Source: Shimia sediminis (GTDB taxonomy: Bacteria > Pseudomonadota > Alphaproteobacteria > Rhodobacterales > Rhodobacteraceae). From it: a DNA stretch of 64,000 nt. The position numbers were made by a program, and so were the translations under genes. The stretch covers positions 1 through 64,000 of the forward strand of contig NZ_RYZK01000003.1 of assembly GCF_003990645.1 (NCBI RefSeq), written 5' to 3'. The notes beneath the pieces are model-generated. The model saw only the letters and a list, made by a program, of their open reading frames with translations, made no database searches and was not told where the DNA came from. Positions 36,501 to 45,081 of this stretch are shown one piece after another (the first letter of the stretch is position 1; the number at the start of each line of letters is the position of its first letter).

Positions 36501-38042
36501 CTAGTCGCGGTAGCTACGAATGAGCTGACGGCGAATTCTCTCAAACTTTTCCCGCCGCAGGGCCATCGCGTCAACCCGCTCGGGCTTGGGTTCATAAAAC
36601 GCGACGGTATTGTCACTCAGCCTTGCCGCAGCCTCGAACGTGCTGTCCGCCCAGCCCAACGTCTTGGCGGCCAGCGTTGCGGTGCCCAGTACTCCGGCAT
36701 GCCGCGCCTCTCCCACCCGGATTTCACGGTTGAGCGTATTGGCGAGTGTTTGTCCAAAGGTCGGATTGCTTGCAACGCCCCCGACAAGTGATATCGGACC
36801 CGCACGCCGTACACCTTTTACCTTGGAGACGCTGTCAAAGGACCAAAGGATGTTCAGCGCGACGCCTTCAACCGCTGCCCGACGCAGAGCACGCGCATCG
36901 TGGTGCAATGACAGGCCATGAAACGTGCCGCGCAGCGTTTCATTGTCGACGGGCACGCGTTCACCGGCGAGCCAGGGCGCGAAATAGGGATCGTCATCCT
37001 GCGGTTCCCCCATATCCTCAAAGGCACCGGCAAGAGTTTCGCCGTCAGAATTACCACCGCTGATGTTCACGGCCCAGCTCAGCGCGGATCCGGCGTTTTC
37101 CTGGCTGGCAACCAGCAGTGGACGAAAGTCAAGACTGCTGGCAATTGTTGCATAGGAATGGCTGGCGTTCAGTCTGCGCCCGGTAACAAAGGCTGCAATC
37201 CAGGTGCTTGTCGCAACACTGATGTGTAGCGCGCCGTCTTCGACCTCGCCGGACCCCAAAGCAGCTGCTGTTACATCAGAGGTTCCGGCCAAAACCAACG
37301 TATCCGCAGATAACCCCAGCTCTGCCGACGCTTGCGGCGTCAGCTTATCTACCGGGGCATCAGCATCGACGATCTCGGGCAGTTTTTCGATTGGAACGCC
37401 GGTCATTTTGGTAAGCGTCGGCGACCAGCAATTGCGGCCTTGCCGAGAATCCAAAAGCCAGGTCAGATTGGCGCTTTCTGCGGCGGTGGTAAATCGGCCT
37501 GTCGCCCGGTGAACCAGCCAGTCTTTCACATCCAGAAACCAACGGGTCTTTTCGAAAACTTCCGGCTCATTGTGTTTGAGCCACAGCATTTTCACCGTTG
37601 GGTCCATACCATTCTTGGAAGGAGCACCATTGGCGATATGTAACCAGCGCAAAAGCTTACCCAACTGATACCCATGCGCCGACGGAAAGCCGCCAATCAG
37701 CGACTGTCCCAGCTTGGCAGCGCGTTTATCCAGCCAGGTCATACAAGGCAGAAGCGGACGACCATTTTCATCCGCGCAAATGACACCGCAAATCTGACTG
37801 CAAAACACCAAGGTCGTCGCGCGTTCAACCAGGTTTGGAACGTCCTGCCTCAGGCGTGTCACCGCGCGGGCAAGTGCGGCCCAGAGATCCGCCGGATTCT
37901 GTTCCGCCACACCCCCTGCCGCCAGGTGAATAGGGTATTCTTCCGTGGCCCTTGCCAACATGTTCATGTCGCCGTTGACGACCCCAACTTTGACAGACGA
38001 AGTGCCAAAATCGGCCGAGATCACAAGATCGCCCTGTTGCAC
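36501..38042 (-). CDS. FGGY-family carbohydrate/polyol kinase
   Basis: The 513-residue kinase starts at GTG 38042 after GGGGGAAA. N-terminal phosphate-binding DFGTSSVKVGVV and the C-terminal adenosine-site segment PISLVGGVASNPTFGQTLAN mark the FGGY fold; length is normal. It resembles xylulose/ribulose/erythritol-type kinases but no substrate can be assigned. Cotranscription with a CDP-alcohol phosphatidyltransferase and a PimA-like glycosyltransferase suggests that it phosphorylates a sugar, polyol or cyclitol for headgroup synthesis rather than for catabolism. No sugar isomerase or sugar transporter adjoins it. Confidence 0.88.
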   Translation of the reverse strand: MQQGDLVISADFGTSSVKVGVVNGDMNMLARATEEYPIHLAAGGVAEQNPADLWAALARAVTRLRQDVPNLVERATTLVFCSQICGVICADENGRPLLPCMTWLDKRAAKLGQSLIGGFPSAHGYQLGKLLRWLHIANGAPSKNGMDPTVKMLWLKHNEPEVFEKTRWFLDVKDWLVHRATGRFTTAAESANLTWLLDSRQGRNCWSPTLTKMTGVPIEKLPEIVDADAPVDKLTPQASAELGLSADTLVLAGTSDVTAAALGSGEVEDGALHISVATSTWIAAFVTGRRLNASHSYATIASSLDFRPLLVASQENAGSALSWAVNISGGNSDGETLAGAFEDMGEPQDDDPYFAPWLAGERVPVDNETLRGTFHGLSLHHDARALRRAAVEGVALNILWSFDSVSKVKGVRRAGPISLVGGVASNPTFGQTLANTLNREIRVGEARHAGVLGTATLAAKTLGWADSTFEAAARLSDNTVAFYEPKPERVDAMALRREKFERIRRQLIRSYRD

Positions 38043-38120
38043 TGATTTCCCCCGAATTCCTGGCGCCAAGCTGGCACAAATGACCCACCAAACGCAAGTT
38101 TTGCACCTGCGGCAAACGGT

Positions 38121-39233
38121 TCACTCCGCGCGAGAAATGGCCTGCTGAAAAACCTTTACCAAGCTTGGCCCTACGGTGGAAACATCGAAACTCTTGGCGT
38201 GGGTGGCTGCCCATGTCAGCAACTGGGACTGACGGTCAACATCGCGGGTCAGCTCAATGACCTTTTCGGCCAGCGCAGTCGGGTCCGATGGCGGTACCAA
38301 CAAGGCTTCTCCCCCGCCAGAAAGTACAGTCTCATAGCCCGGGTTCGCCGCCGCAATAGGGAGCGCGCCTGCCGACATTGCTTCGATCAATACCAGCCCA
38401 AAGCTCTCGCCGCCGATCGCGGGCGCGGCAAAAAAATCGCCGCTTGCAACCAGCTTTGGCGCTTCGTCGTCCGAAGGAGGCGGCAGAAACTGCACGCGCT
38501 GTAGAGCTTGTTCCTGTGTGAACTGAATCAATTCCTGCTTCAAACCACCATCCCCCGCAATCGTAAGCTGGGCCTCGGGCAAGGCCGCCGCAATACGCGC
38601 CCAAGCCTCAAGCAAAACGCGCGCACCTTTGCGCTCTTCCAGCCGTCCCATGAAAACGACGTGGGGTCCGCCCTGTTTCGGTACCCGTGCGGCACTCCAC
38701 CGGCTTAGGTCTATTGCAGGAGGCGAGATTTGTGGGACCGGGTCGAACCCCAATGCCTGCCACTGTGATTGCGGCGCCCTGCTCGGAACCAGAACCGCAT
38801 CAAGGCGGCGATTGAAATACCGGGCCGCGCGATGAATATACCAACGAAACGGATCAAAGCCTGATCCCTCGGGAAGGGTGGCGTGAAACGTCGCAACCGA
38901 GGGAATGCTCAAGCCTCGCCAGACCTGCCAGGCCAACATGGGCGTCCATGGTGTGTGCAAGTGCATCACCTCAGCGCCCCAGTTCCGTAGATCATCGAGA
39001 CAGCTGCGCACCTCGCGTCGCCCCGCACGGCTGATTTCAAATGCCGTACCGTGCAGCTTCATTGTTCTGAAAGACCCAAGCGCCATGCCGCCCTCCAGGT
39101 CTCCGGTACCGGGGGGTGACACAATTCGGACCTCGTGCCCTTCATGTCGCAACCAAATGGCCAAGTCGCGAATGTGGGCCTGCACGCCTCCGGGGCGGTC
39201 CATTGAATACGGGCTGACCTGGACAATTTTCAT
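38121..39233 (-). CDS. GT4 glycosyltransferase resembling phosphatidylinositol mannosyltransferase PimA
   Basis: From the ATG at 39233 the product is 370 residues. The N-terminus VSPYSMDRPGGVQAHI matches PimA's PYSFDVPGGVQSHV pattern, and further PimA-like segments are HLHTPWTP, VATFHA, GRLEERKG and APAIGGESFGLVLIEAMSAG, which holds the donor-binding glutamates. GT4 enzymes of this group add a GDP-mannose- or UDP-linked sugar to a lipid acceptor at the cytoplasmic membrane face. Here the acceptor would be the inositol lipid made by neighbouring genes. The acceptor is inferred; a generic GT4 is the alternative. Confidence 0.85.
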   Translation of the reverse strand: MKIVQVSPYSMDRPGGVQAHIRDLAIWLRHEGHEVRIVSPPGTGDLEGGMALGSFRTMKLHGTAFEISRAGRREVRSCLDDLRNWGAEVMHLHTPWTPMLAWQVWRGLSIPSVATFHATLPEGSGFDPFRWYIHRAARYFNRRLDAVLVPSRAPQSQWQALGFDPVPQISPPAIDLSRWSAARVPKQGGPHVVFMGRLEERKGARVLLEAWARIAAALPEAQLTIAGDGGLKQELIQFTQEQALQRVQFLPPPSDDEAPKLVASGDFFAAPAIGGESFGLVLIEAMSAGALPIAAANPGYETVLSGGGEALLVPPSDPTALAEKVIELTRDVDRQSQLLTWAATHAKSFDVSTVGPSLVKVFQQAISRAE

Positions 39234-39319
39234 CTGACTTCGGTGACCCGTTTCTTGCGAATGCTCCAGCCCTACCATAGGCTGCGCGAGAGTTTCGAGA
39301 AGTTTCGGGTTTTCACAAT

Positions 39320-40069
39320 ATGTCAGAATTGAAAGCCGTAATTGTGGCCGCTGGGCGCGGTATCCGAATGGGACCTCGAGGTGAGCTTACGCCCAAAGGA
39401 TTGATTCGAGTCGGCGGCGTGCCACTTGTGAGGCGATCTGTCAGCCTGCTTCAGAAACGAGGCATTGGCACCATTCGGATTGTGACAGGACATCTGAGCG
39501 ATCAGTATTACTCCGAATTTGGCACGTCCGAGGGCGTCGAATTGGTGCACAATCCAGAGTATGAAACAACCGGCAGTCTCCGGTCACTAGCTGTAGGGCT
39601 GAGCGGTCAGCAAGGCCCGGTTGTTGTTCTTGAATCCGACCTGATTTTTGAAGCTGCGACATTGGCGCCAATACTGCAAGCGGGGTCTCGTATTCTCGTG
39701 TCCGGAGTGACAAAGTCAGGAGACGAGGTGTATATCTGGAGCCGACCCGGCCAAGAGGGGCAGCCCATTTTTCACACGATGTCCAAAGACAAATCGCATC
39801 GAGCTGAACCGTGCCTTGGTGAATTGGTCGGAGTTAGTGTTTTTGATGCAGGCGAAACCGAAGCATTGAAACGCGCAGCCCTGCAAACCTTGCTCACAGA
39901 CCCAAAGGCCGATTACGAGTCCGCGGTGGTCCACATGGCCGAAACCCGCGATATTCCGTGCTTCAAGTTTGAGGATCTGGCGTGGACCGAGATGGATGAC
40001 GAGGCCATGTACTCACGGGCTGTCAGTGTGATCTGGCCGGAAATCCAAAAGCGTGACGCCGGGGCCTAA
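39320..40069 (+). CDS. Nucleotidyltransferase (sugar/alcohol-phosphate cytidylyltransferase-like)
   Basis: The 249-residue protein begins with the NTP-transferase motif VIVAAGRGIRMGPRGELTPK, then ETTGSLRSLAVG and VVLESDLIFEAATL, which fits cytidylyltransferases for phosphocholine, aminoethylphosphonate or inositol phosphate better than hexose-phosphate enzymes. It would make a CDP-activated alcohol or cyclitol. It is divergent from the PimA-like gene (86 bp between start codons) and convergent by 4 nt with the LptG-like gene. It could feed either a CDP-inositol route or a second headgroup. Confidence 0.85.
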   Translation: MSELKAVIVAAGRGIRMGPRGELTPKGLIRVGGVPLVRRSVSLLQKRGIGTIRIVTGHLSDQYYSEFGTSEGVELVHNPEYETTGSLRSLAVGLSGQQGPVVVLESDLIFEAATLAPILQAGSRILVSGVTKSGDEVYIWSRPGQEGQPIFHTMSKDKSHRAEPCLGELVGVSVFDAGETEALKRAALQTLLTDPKADYESAVVHMAETRDIPCFKFEDLAWTEMDDEAMYSRAVSVIWPEIQKRDAGA

Positions 40070-41196
40070 CGCGACATTCTTTCAGGTGGCCCGCTGAGCC
40101 AAAGCTGTAAAAGAGCGCCCACACCAAATGCAAACAGCATCGGTAATGTGGCGGCAGCCATTGGAGAGAGGATGCCAAACTCTCCCAGAGACCAAAATGA
40201 TTTGACCGAAACTACGGTCACGTAGCCAAACGTGCCCAGCACCAAAAGACGCCACCATGCGAACATGCGCCCGTCGCGACCGCATTGGGCAAGCGACGCA
40301 CCAAGGAAAGCGAAGACGCCGGGCAGAAACAGCGCGGTGAACCGCCGTATTACGGCCAGTTCAGTCTCGGCCACGCGCGACTCTCTCTTCAGCGCATTCA
40401 CACGGGCCAGATCAGCATTCGGCAGGTTGAACTCCGGGATACGGTGGTAGCGGATGTGCGCCGAGGTAAAAGGCAGCTCAAAATCCAGCGCTTCATATTG
40501 CGTTGGTCGCATGATCGCACCCGGAGGTCCCTCCCAGATGACGGCATCCTTCAATTGCCATACACGCCCATCACTTGTGGGCACCGCGATCCGGGCTTCG
40601 ACAATTCGGGACAAAGCGACATTTCCCAGACCATAGAACATACGTAGCTCTTGCAATTCAGGCGGGTCGTCGCGGATCACGCGGGCCTCCATGGCAAGAT
40701 CCCCTTCGACAAACCAATGTTTGCCGGTATTGCCCAGATAGAACCTGTGACCATAGATCCCGATTTCCAATTTGCCTTGGGCATGAACGGCTGACGGCCG
40801 CAACCAGCCTTCCAGCGCCACTTGAACACCGCCCAGGATCAGACCGACCCCGATCAGCGCGGCAAAGACAATGCCAGGAGACGCCCCGGCTGCAGACAGG
40901 ATAACAGGCTCCATGCGCTGGTGTCGCAACAGCTCGGCAATAAAACTGCCGGTCAGACAGGCCATGGGCAACAGCCGCACAACAATGTCCGCCGTACGGT
41001 AGAGCAGGTACTCTAACAGCAGTGGCACGAAAGCTATGGCGTCCCGCTCGGCCTTTTCACGGACTTCGTCCAGAAATTTGGTCAGATCAATGGCGATCGC
41101 CACAACGAGAAGCACAAACATGACAAAGGCGATTGCCTTGAGATGCGTGCGGACTATGTCCCGCACCGCGATGCCGATGAAACGTCGGGGTATCAA
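40066..41196 (-). CDS. LptF/LptG-family permease (LptG-like)
   Basis: The 376-residue inner-membrane protein has three N-terminal spans, a periplasmic beta-jellyroll-type region (residues about 130-270) and three C-terminal spans, the YjgP/YjgQ (LptF/LptG) architecture. Its start overlaps the upstream LptF-like gene by 4 nt. Canonical lptFG in this group usually lie near lptD, surA and pdxA; here the pair is embedded in an ino1-cdsA operon. It may therefore extract a different lipid from the inner membrane. The cognate ATPase would be the shared LptB or an unknown one. Confidence 0.88.
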   Translation of the reverse strand: MIPRRFIGIAVRDIVRTHLKAIAFVMFVLLVVAIAIDLTKFLDEVREKAERDAIAFVPLLLEYLLYRTADIVVRLLPMACLTGSFIAELLRHQRMEPVILSAAGASPGIVFAALIGVGLILGGVQVALEGWLRPSAVHAQGKLEIGIYGHRFYLGNTGKHWFVEGDLAMEARVIRDDPPELQELRMFYGLGNVALSRIVEARIAVPTSDGRVWQLKDAVIWEGPPGAIMRPTQYEALDFELPFTSAHIRYHRIPEFNLPNADLARVNALKRESRVAETELAVIRRFTALFLPGVFAFLGASLAQCGRDGRMFAWWRLLVLGTFGYVTVVSVKSFWSLGEFGILSPMAAATLPMLFAFGVGALLQLWLSGPPERMSR

Positions 41197-42302
41197 GCGT
41201 CACCTCGTACCGGGATCATGACGCTCTCGCCGCGCCAGAGAACATAGACAAGAGGCGGCACAAGGTAGGCCAAAACAGCAACGAGTATTACCCAAAACGG
41301 GTGAAAAACCTGACTTGCGTCGGCGATCAGTGTCTTGCCCAGCACGTCGTAGGCCAGCAAAACCACAGCGGCCAAAGGCAGGCTGAAATAGCGCATCATG
41401 CCACCGCCGCTCAAAAGGACCGCCGCCAACGCAAGAAGGGCAGCGGTTGGAACCAACAATGCCCGCGATCCCACGGAAGACAGGCGCTCAGGAGTCGCCG
41501 TCGAGGGCAGCAATGATCGTTCCTTGGCCCGATGTGTCAGATCGGTGGGGCCAGTGACTTCGGACATATGAAAGCCCATCCCCCCCTGTTCCACGTTGAA
41601 TGCATTGACGGGTACCGGTCTGGACGCAAAAAACGTGCCGCTGTAAGCCTTGAGGTTTTTCAGGATAATCTCGTGCTTTGTTTCGTCGTTTGGCCCCTCA
41701 ACGGTCCAGTCGCGGGATTGTCCAACCTGCCAGCTGCCATCCGGTCCCGGCTGATACACGAACAAAAAACCTCTTTCCTGGCTGTTGTCGGCCGGGGGTG
41801 AGGCGATGAACGTCGTCCCGCGAATTGTTTGTCGCGTGTTTTGCGGGCGTGCCTCGGTCATTTGCTTCAGGATGTGATCTGCGCGCATCGTACTTTTGGT
41901 AACGCGTTCGGCATATCGTGCTTTTGGGATGACGTATCCTGCAACCGCGACAGACATCACCGCACCCAGTGCACCCATGCACACGGCGAACCCCAGAACG
42001 CGCGTCCATCGCACACCATTGGTAGCGAGAACAATCAATTCTCCACGGTTGCGCGCATCGTTCACCGCAAAAAATACCGCCACAAGCATCCCAATGGCGA
42101 GAGCCAGATCCACAATCTCGGGCGCCTGCAAGAGTAACAGCCAGGCCACCAGCAAGCTTCCTCCATCGTGACGCAGCGCCTGCTCCAAGAGCGCGGTGAA
42201 GGACTCAGCGACAAAAATTGCGACAATCATGGACAAAATCAGAATAAGACGCTTGAGCGCTGGCAGCGCTAGCAGGCGAGTAACAGGACCAAGACGGATC
42301 AT
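41193..42302 (-). CDS. LptF/LptG-family permease (LptF-like)
   Basis: The 369-residue protein has the same six-span plus periplasmic-domain layout as its partner. The N-terminal half contains VDLALAIGMLVAVFFAVNDAR, where LptF/LptG have the coupling helix region followed by GELIVLATNGV. It forms a heterodimer with the 40066-41196 product by analogy to LptFG. It lies 40 nt downstream of the CdsA-like gene in the ino1 operon, which suggests lipid export as its job. Confidence 0.88.
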   Translation of the reverse strand: MIRLGPVTRLLALPALKRLILILSMIVAIFVAESFTALLEQALRHDGGSLLVAWLLLLQAPEIVDLALAIGMLVAVFFAVNDARNRGELIVLATNGVRWTRVLGFAVCMGALGAVMSVAVAGYVIPKARYAERVTKSTMRADHILKQMTEARPQNTRQTIRGTTFIASPPADNSQERGFLFVYQPGPDGSWQVGQSRDWTVEGPNDETKHEIILKNLKAYSGTFFASRPVPVNAFNVEQGGMGFHMSEVTGPTDLTHRAKERSLLPSTATPERLSSVGSRALLVPTAALLALAAVLLSGGGMMRYFSLPLAAVVLLAYDVLGKTLIADASQVFHPFWVILVAVLAYLVPPLVYVLWRGESVMIPVRGDA

Positions 42303-42342
42303 GACATGAGTGTCCCTGCTAACCCTTTCCTAGGCAAGAGGC

Positions 42343-43227
42343 TCACAGCATATCCCGGATTGCGACGAGAACAAAAAATGCGGCACCCGCTGCGATCCAG
42401 GAATCCCAAATATCCAGCGCACCGCCCTGTTTCTTTAGAACAGGCGGATAATCCTTAACTTTTCCAGCCCGCTTTATTCTGGAGCCGGCCAAATCCCCGG
42501 CCACGCCAAGAACACAGGCGAACAGTGTCAGGGTTGCGCTCTGAATAACCGAAAGACCCACCACCCAGGATGTACCGATTGCGATGACGAGGATAGACAC
42601 CGCGCCGCCCGCCAACCCTTCTACAGTTTTCCGCGGGCTCAAGACCGGAAAAGCAGGCGTACGCCCTAGGAACTTGCCGGATGCATAAGCCATGCTGTCA
42701 AACAGTTCGACCAGAACATACAGGATTAATATCATCGGCCGCAGTTCTGGATCCAACGTCGCCGCCGTTAAAATTGCCACTGGCAAAATTGGATACAGAA
42801 ACAGGTCAATTAGCTTTGAAACAGACACGCCGGTGGCCGCAGGCACCATAACACGGCGGGCCAAGAGCAAGGCCCAAGCACCAGCAAACATAAACGCGAG
42901 AATCGGCAAGCTGGCAGTTATCGCCGCAATCAGTGCAGAGCCGAGACCAATCCGAACCGCGAATGTCTTGCCCAACAGAACGTGGGCTGCTTCATAGCCT
43001 GTTCGAAAAGCCAACAGGATCAGGAACGGCACCAATGTGAATGGCCCCCCCCAAAACACTGCCAAGGTGGTCACCGTGACCAGCAACATTGACCACAGGG
43101 CTTCAAACGTGTCGCGTGCCGCGTCCCGTTTGCCCGGTACAAGAAACAAGGACGAAATCAGGACGACGCCAATCACCAGAAGAACCAGCGTCGTTGCCAC
43201 AATCTGATCAACGGTCAATTCGGCCAT
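42343..43227 (-). CDS. CdsA-like phosphatidate cytidylyltransferase, divergent signature
   Basis: The 294-residue protein has about eight membrane spans and CdsA motifs SPRKTVEGLAGG and a C-terminal signature SRIKRAGKVKDYPPVLKKQGGALDIWDSW. The usual signature end is PGHGGxLDRxDS; here the His and Arg are replaced although both Asp remain. It would make CDP-diacylglycerol from phosphatidate and CTP, the donor for the phosphatidyltransferase of this locus. A housekeeping cdsA is expected elsewhere (normally near frr/uppS), so this is probably a pathway-specific paralogue. Confidence 0.85.
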   Translation of the reverse strand: MAELTVDQIVATTLVLLVIGVVLISSLFLVPGKRDAARDTFEALWSMLLVTVTTLAVFWGGPFTLVPFLILLAFRTGYEAAHVLLGKTFAVRIGLGSALIAAITASLPILAFMFAGAWALLLARRVMVPAATGVSVSKLIDLFLYPILPVAILTAATLDPELRPMILILYVLVELFDSMAYASGKFLGRTPAFPVLSPRKTVEGLAGGAVSILVIAIGTSWVVGLSVIQSATLTLFACVLGVAGDLAGSRIKRAGKVKDYPPVLKKQGGALDIWDSWIAAGAAFFVLVAIRDML

Positions 43228-43252
43228 CGTCTAGCTCTGCTCGTGACAGGCA

Positions 43253-44359
43253 TCAATCACCGTTGGCAAAGGCAAGCAGTTGATCATGGGCATCCGTATC
43301 TTCAATCTGCTCCGGCGGATGCTTAAAAAGAAAGGCGCTGGCTGCGGAAATCGGCCCGGCAAGGCCCCGGTCCAGCGCAATGCGGGCGCATCGGATCGCC
43401 GTCAAAGCTTCGGCTGCGGCATTCGGGCTATCTTCGACGTCCAGGCGCAATTCGATGTTTGTGCGCGCGCCCCCAAACAGCCGCCCCTCAAGGCGGACAT
43501 AGGCCACCTTGCGATCTTCCAACCATGGCACATAGTCAGAAGGGCCGATACGGATGTCCGTGTCGGGCAGGCGATCCTCCATCACCGATTGAACGGCTTC
43601 GGTTTTAGATTCGCGCTTCAGGGTCAGGCGACCTTGTTCGCTCATGTTGAGAAAGTCGGTGTTGCCACCAACGTTCAACTGATACGTGCGATCGATTTCG
43701 ACCCCGCGCATATCGGCAAGGTTCGCCAACGTGCGGTGTACAATAGTAGCCCCGAGTTGCGCCTTGAAATCATCCCCCAGGCAGGGAATGCCCGCGGCGT
43801 TGAGTTTTTCGGCCCAGACGGGATTTGAGGCGATGAAAACCGGGATGCCGTTGACGATTGCCACGCCCGCGTCCAGGGCGCATTGCGCATAAAACTCAAC
43901 GGCCTTTTGGGAACCAACCGGCAGAAAGATGACCATCACTTCCGCGCCGGTATCTTTCAGGATCTGAACGATTTCTTCACGGCTGAGCGCCGGTGCGTCC
44001 GAAAGACGAAAGCTTCGATCTTCTGGGTTGGCCAGCATATGTGATGCGACCCCATCAAGATCTGGGCCGCGATGCACCTTTGCGGTCTGTTCGGCCAGAT
44101 CCGTGTGAAAACGCTCGGTACAGTTGGGCGTGGCAAAGGCGGCCTCTCCAAGTGTGCGGCCAACCTTGCGGGCATCCACATCAAACCCTGCGACCAGCTC
44201 AACATCACCGGGACAGTATCCTGCGAGGTCCGGAAAGCTAACACCGACGGCTTTTTCACCAAGCGAGCGACAGTAGGATACGCCTTGAATGAGTGAACTG
44301 GCACAATTTCCGACGCCGACAATTGCGGTGCGGATTTTGTTGGTCTTTTTGGCAGTCAT
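43253..44359 (-). CDS. ino1: Inositol-3-phosphate synthase (Ino1, actinobacterial type)
   Basis: This 368-residue enzyme begins with the NAD-binding motif IRTAIVGVGNCASSLIQGV and contains GYCPGDVELVAGFDVDARKVG, RGPDLDGVA and LNVGGNTDFLNM, all close to mycobacterial Ino1 (about 367 residues) and shorter than the eukaryotic enzyme. It isomerises glucose 6-phosphate to 1L-myo-inositol 3-phosphate. Its start overlaps the DUF4833 gene by 4 nt. A dedicated MIPS beside CdsA-like and PgsA1-like genes implies inositol-lipid synthesis rather than inositol catabolism, whose iol genes are absent here. Confidence 0.95.
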   Translation of the reverse strand: MTAKKTNKIRTAIVGVGNCASSLIQGVSYCRSLGEKAVGVSFPDLAGYCPGDVELVAGFDVDARKVGRTLGEAAFATPNCTERFHTDLAEQTAKVHRGPDLDGVASHMLANPEDRSFRLSDAPALSREEIVQILKDTGAEVMVIFLPVGSQKAVEFYAQCALDAGVAIVNGIPVFIASNPVWAEKLNAAGIPCLGDDFKAQLGATIVHRTLANLADMRGVEIDRTYQLNVGGNTDFLNMSEQGRLTLKRESKTEAVQSVMEDRLPDTDIRIGPSDYVPWLEDRKVAYVRLEGRLFGGARTNIELRLDVEDSPNAAAEALTAIRCARIALDRGLAGPISAASAFLFKHPPEQIEDTDAHDQLLAFANGD

Positions 44360-45036
44360 TCGCGGATGTCCCCACCGGAAACGTTAATAATATGTGTCAC
44401 GTACTTTTCCGTAACAGGATCGAAAGTGTAAAGGTGCAAGCGCTCAACTTTCGTAATAAAACCGCTTCGGTCAAGGTCGAGAAAGCCATAAATCAGTTTG
44501 TATTCCCGATTATTGATACTGGCCCACAGATCAGCGCGAAATGGGCCGGATTGGCGCAGCTCGGCTTTCAGGGCGCTCAAGGCGACAAAATCCACATTCC
44601 AGCTATCTTTGCCAGCGTGGTTTTTGCGCGCTTTCACACCATAAGCCAGCAGCTTTTCGACCGTCTTCAAGGGCTTGGTCTGGCCCTCTTCGGCAAAGCG
44701 TCGCCAGTACGCATTTATCGGCGGCGACTTGAGCATGCCATCGGCACCAAAGTGTGCCGTATACACAATGGTGTTCCGATTCATGTCACGCTGCAGGTAG
44801 AAAACCTGGTGCTTGTCCAAAGGTTGAGGCCACCGCGGTCGCGCCAGCGGCAACGTGTCCGATGACCTGATTTGGGTCAGACTCAAAGTTGCGTCGGCCA
44901 TTGCAGCGCCCGGCGCCAGCACGATCAGAACTGCACCGAGCACCAAAACCCACCGTAACCAGTTTGCAGAATAGCAGATCGACTGACAGGCTCGGCCGTA
45001 CCAGTCTCGGGTATTCAGTGTGCAGGTGGATCTCAT
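44356..45036 (-). CDS. Secreted DUF4833 family protein
   Basis: The 226-residue product has a hydrophobic signal segment (LRWVLVLGAVLIVLAPGAAMA, split about residue 48), so the mature part is periplasmic. The body contains VFYLQRDMNRNTIVYTAHF, PPINAYWRRFAEEG and KLLAYGVKAR, which I recognise as DUF4833. Function is unknown. From memory, DUF4833 genes also sit beside MIPS in Bacteroidota inositol-lipid clusters, which would make the 4-nt overlap with ino1 here meaningful. The start may lie a little downstream of 45036. Confidence 0.8.
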   Translation of the reverse strand: MRSTCTLNTRDWYGRACQSICYSANWLRWVLVLGAVLIVLAPGAAMADATLSLTQIRSSDTLPLARPRWPQPLDKHQVFYLQRDMNRNTIVYTAHFGADGMLKSPPINAYWRRFAEEGQTKPLKTVEKLLAYGVKARKNHAGKDSWNVDFVALSALKAELRQSGPFRADLWASINNREYKLIYGFLDLDRSGFITKVERLHLYTFDPVTEKYVTHIINVSGGDIRE

Positions 45037-45081
45037 GGCAGTAGTGTTTTTCCGATACTGTTCGTGACAGGGCCGTTGGCT

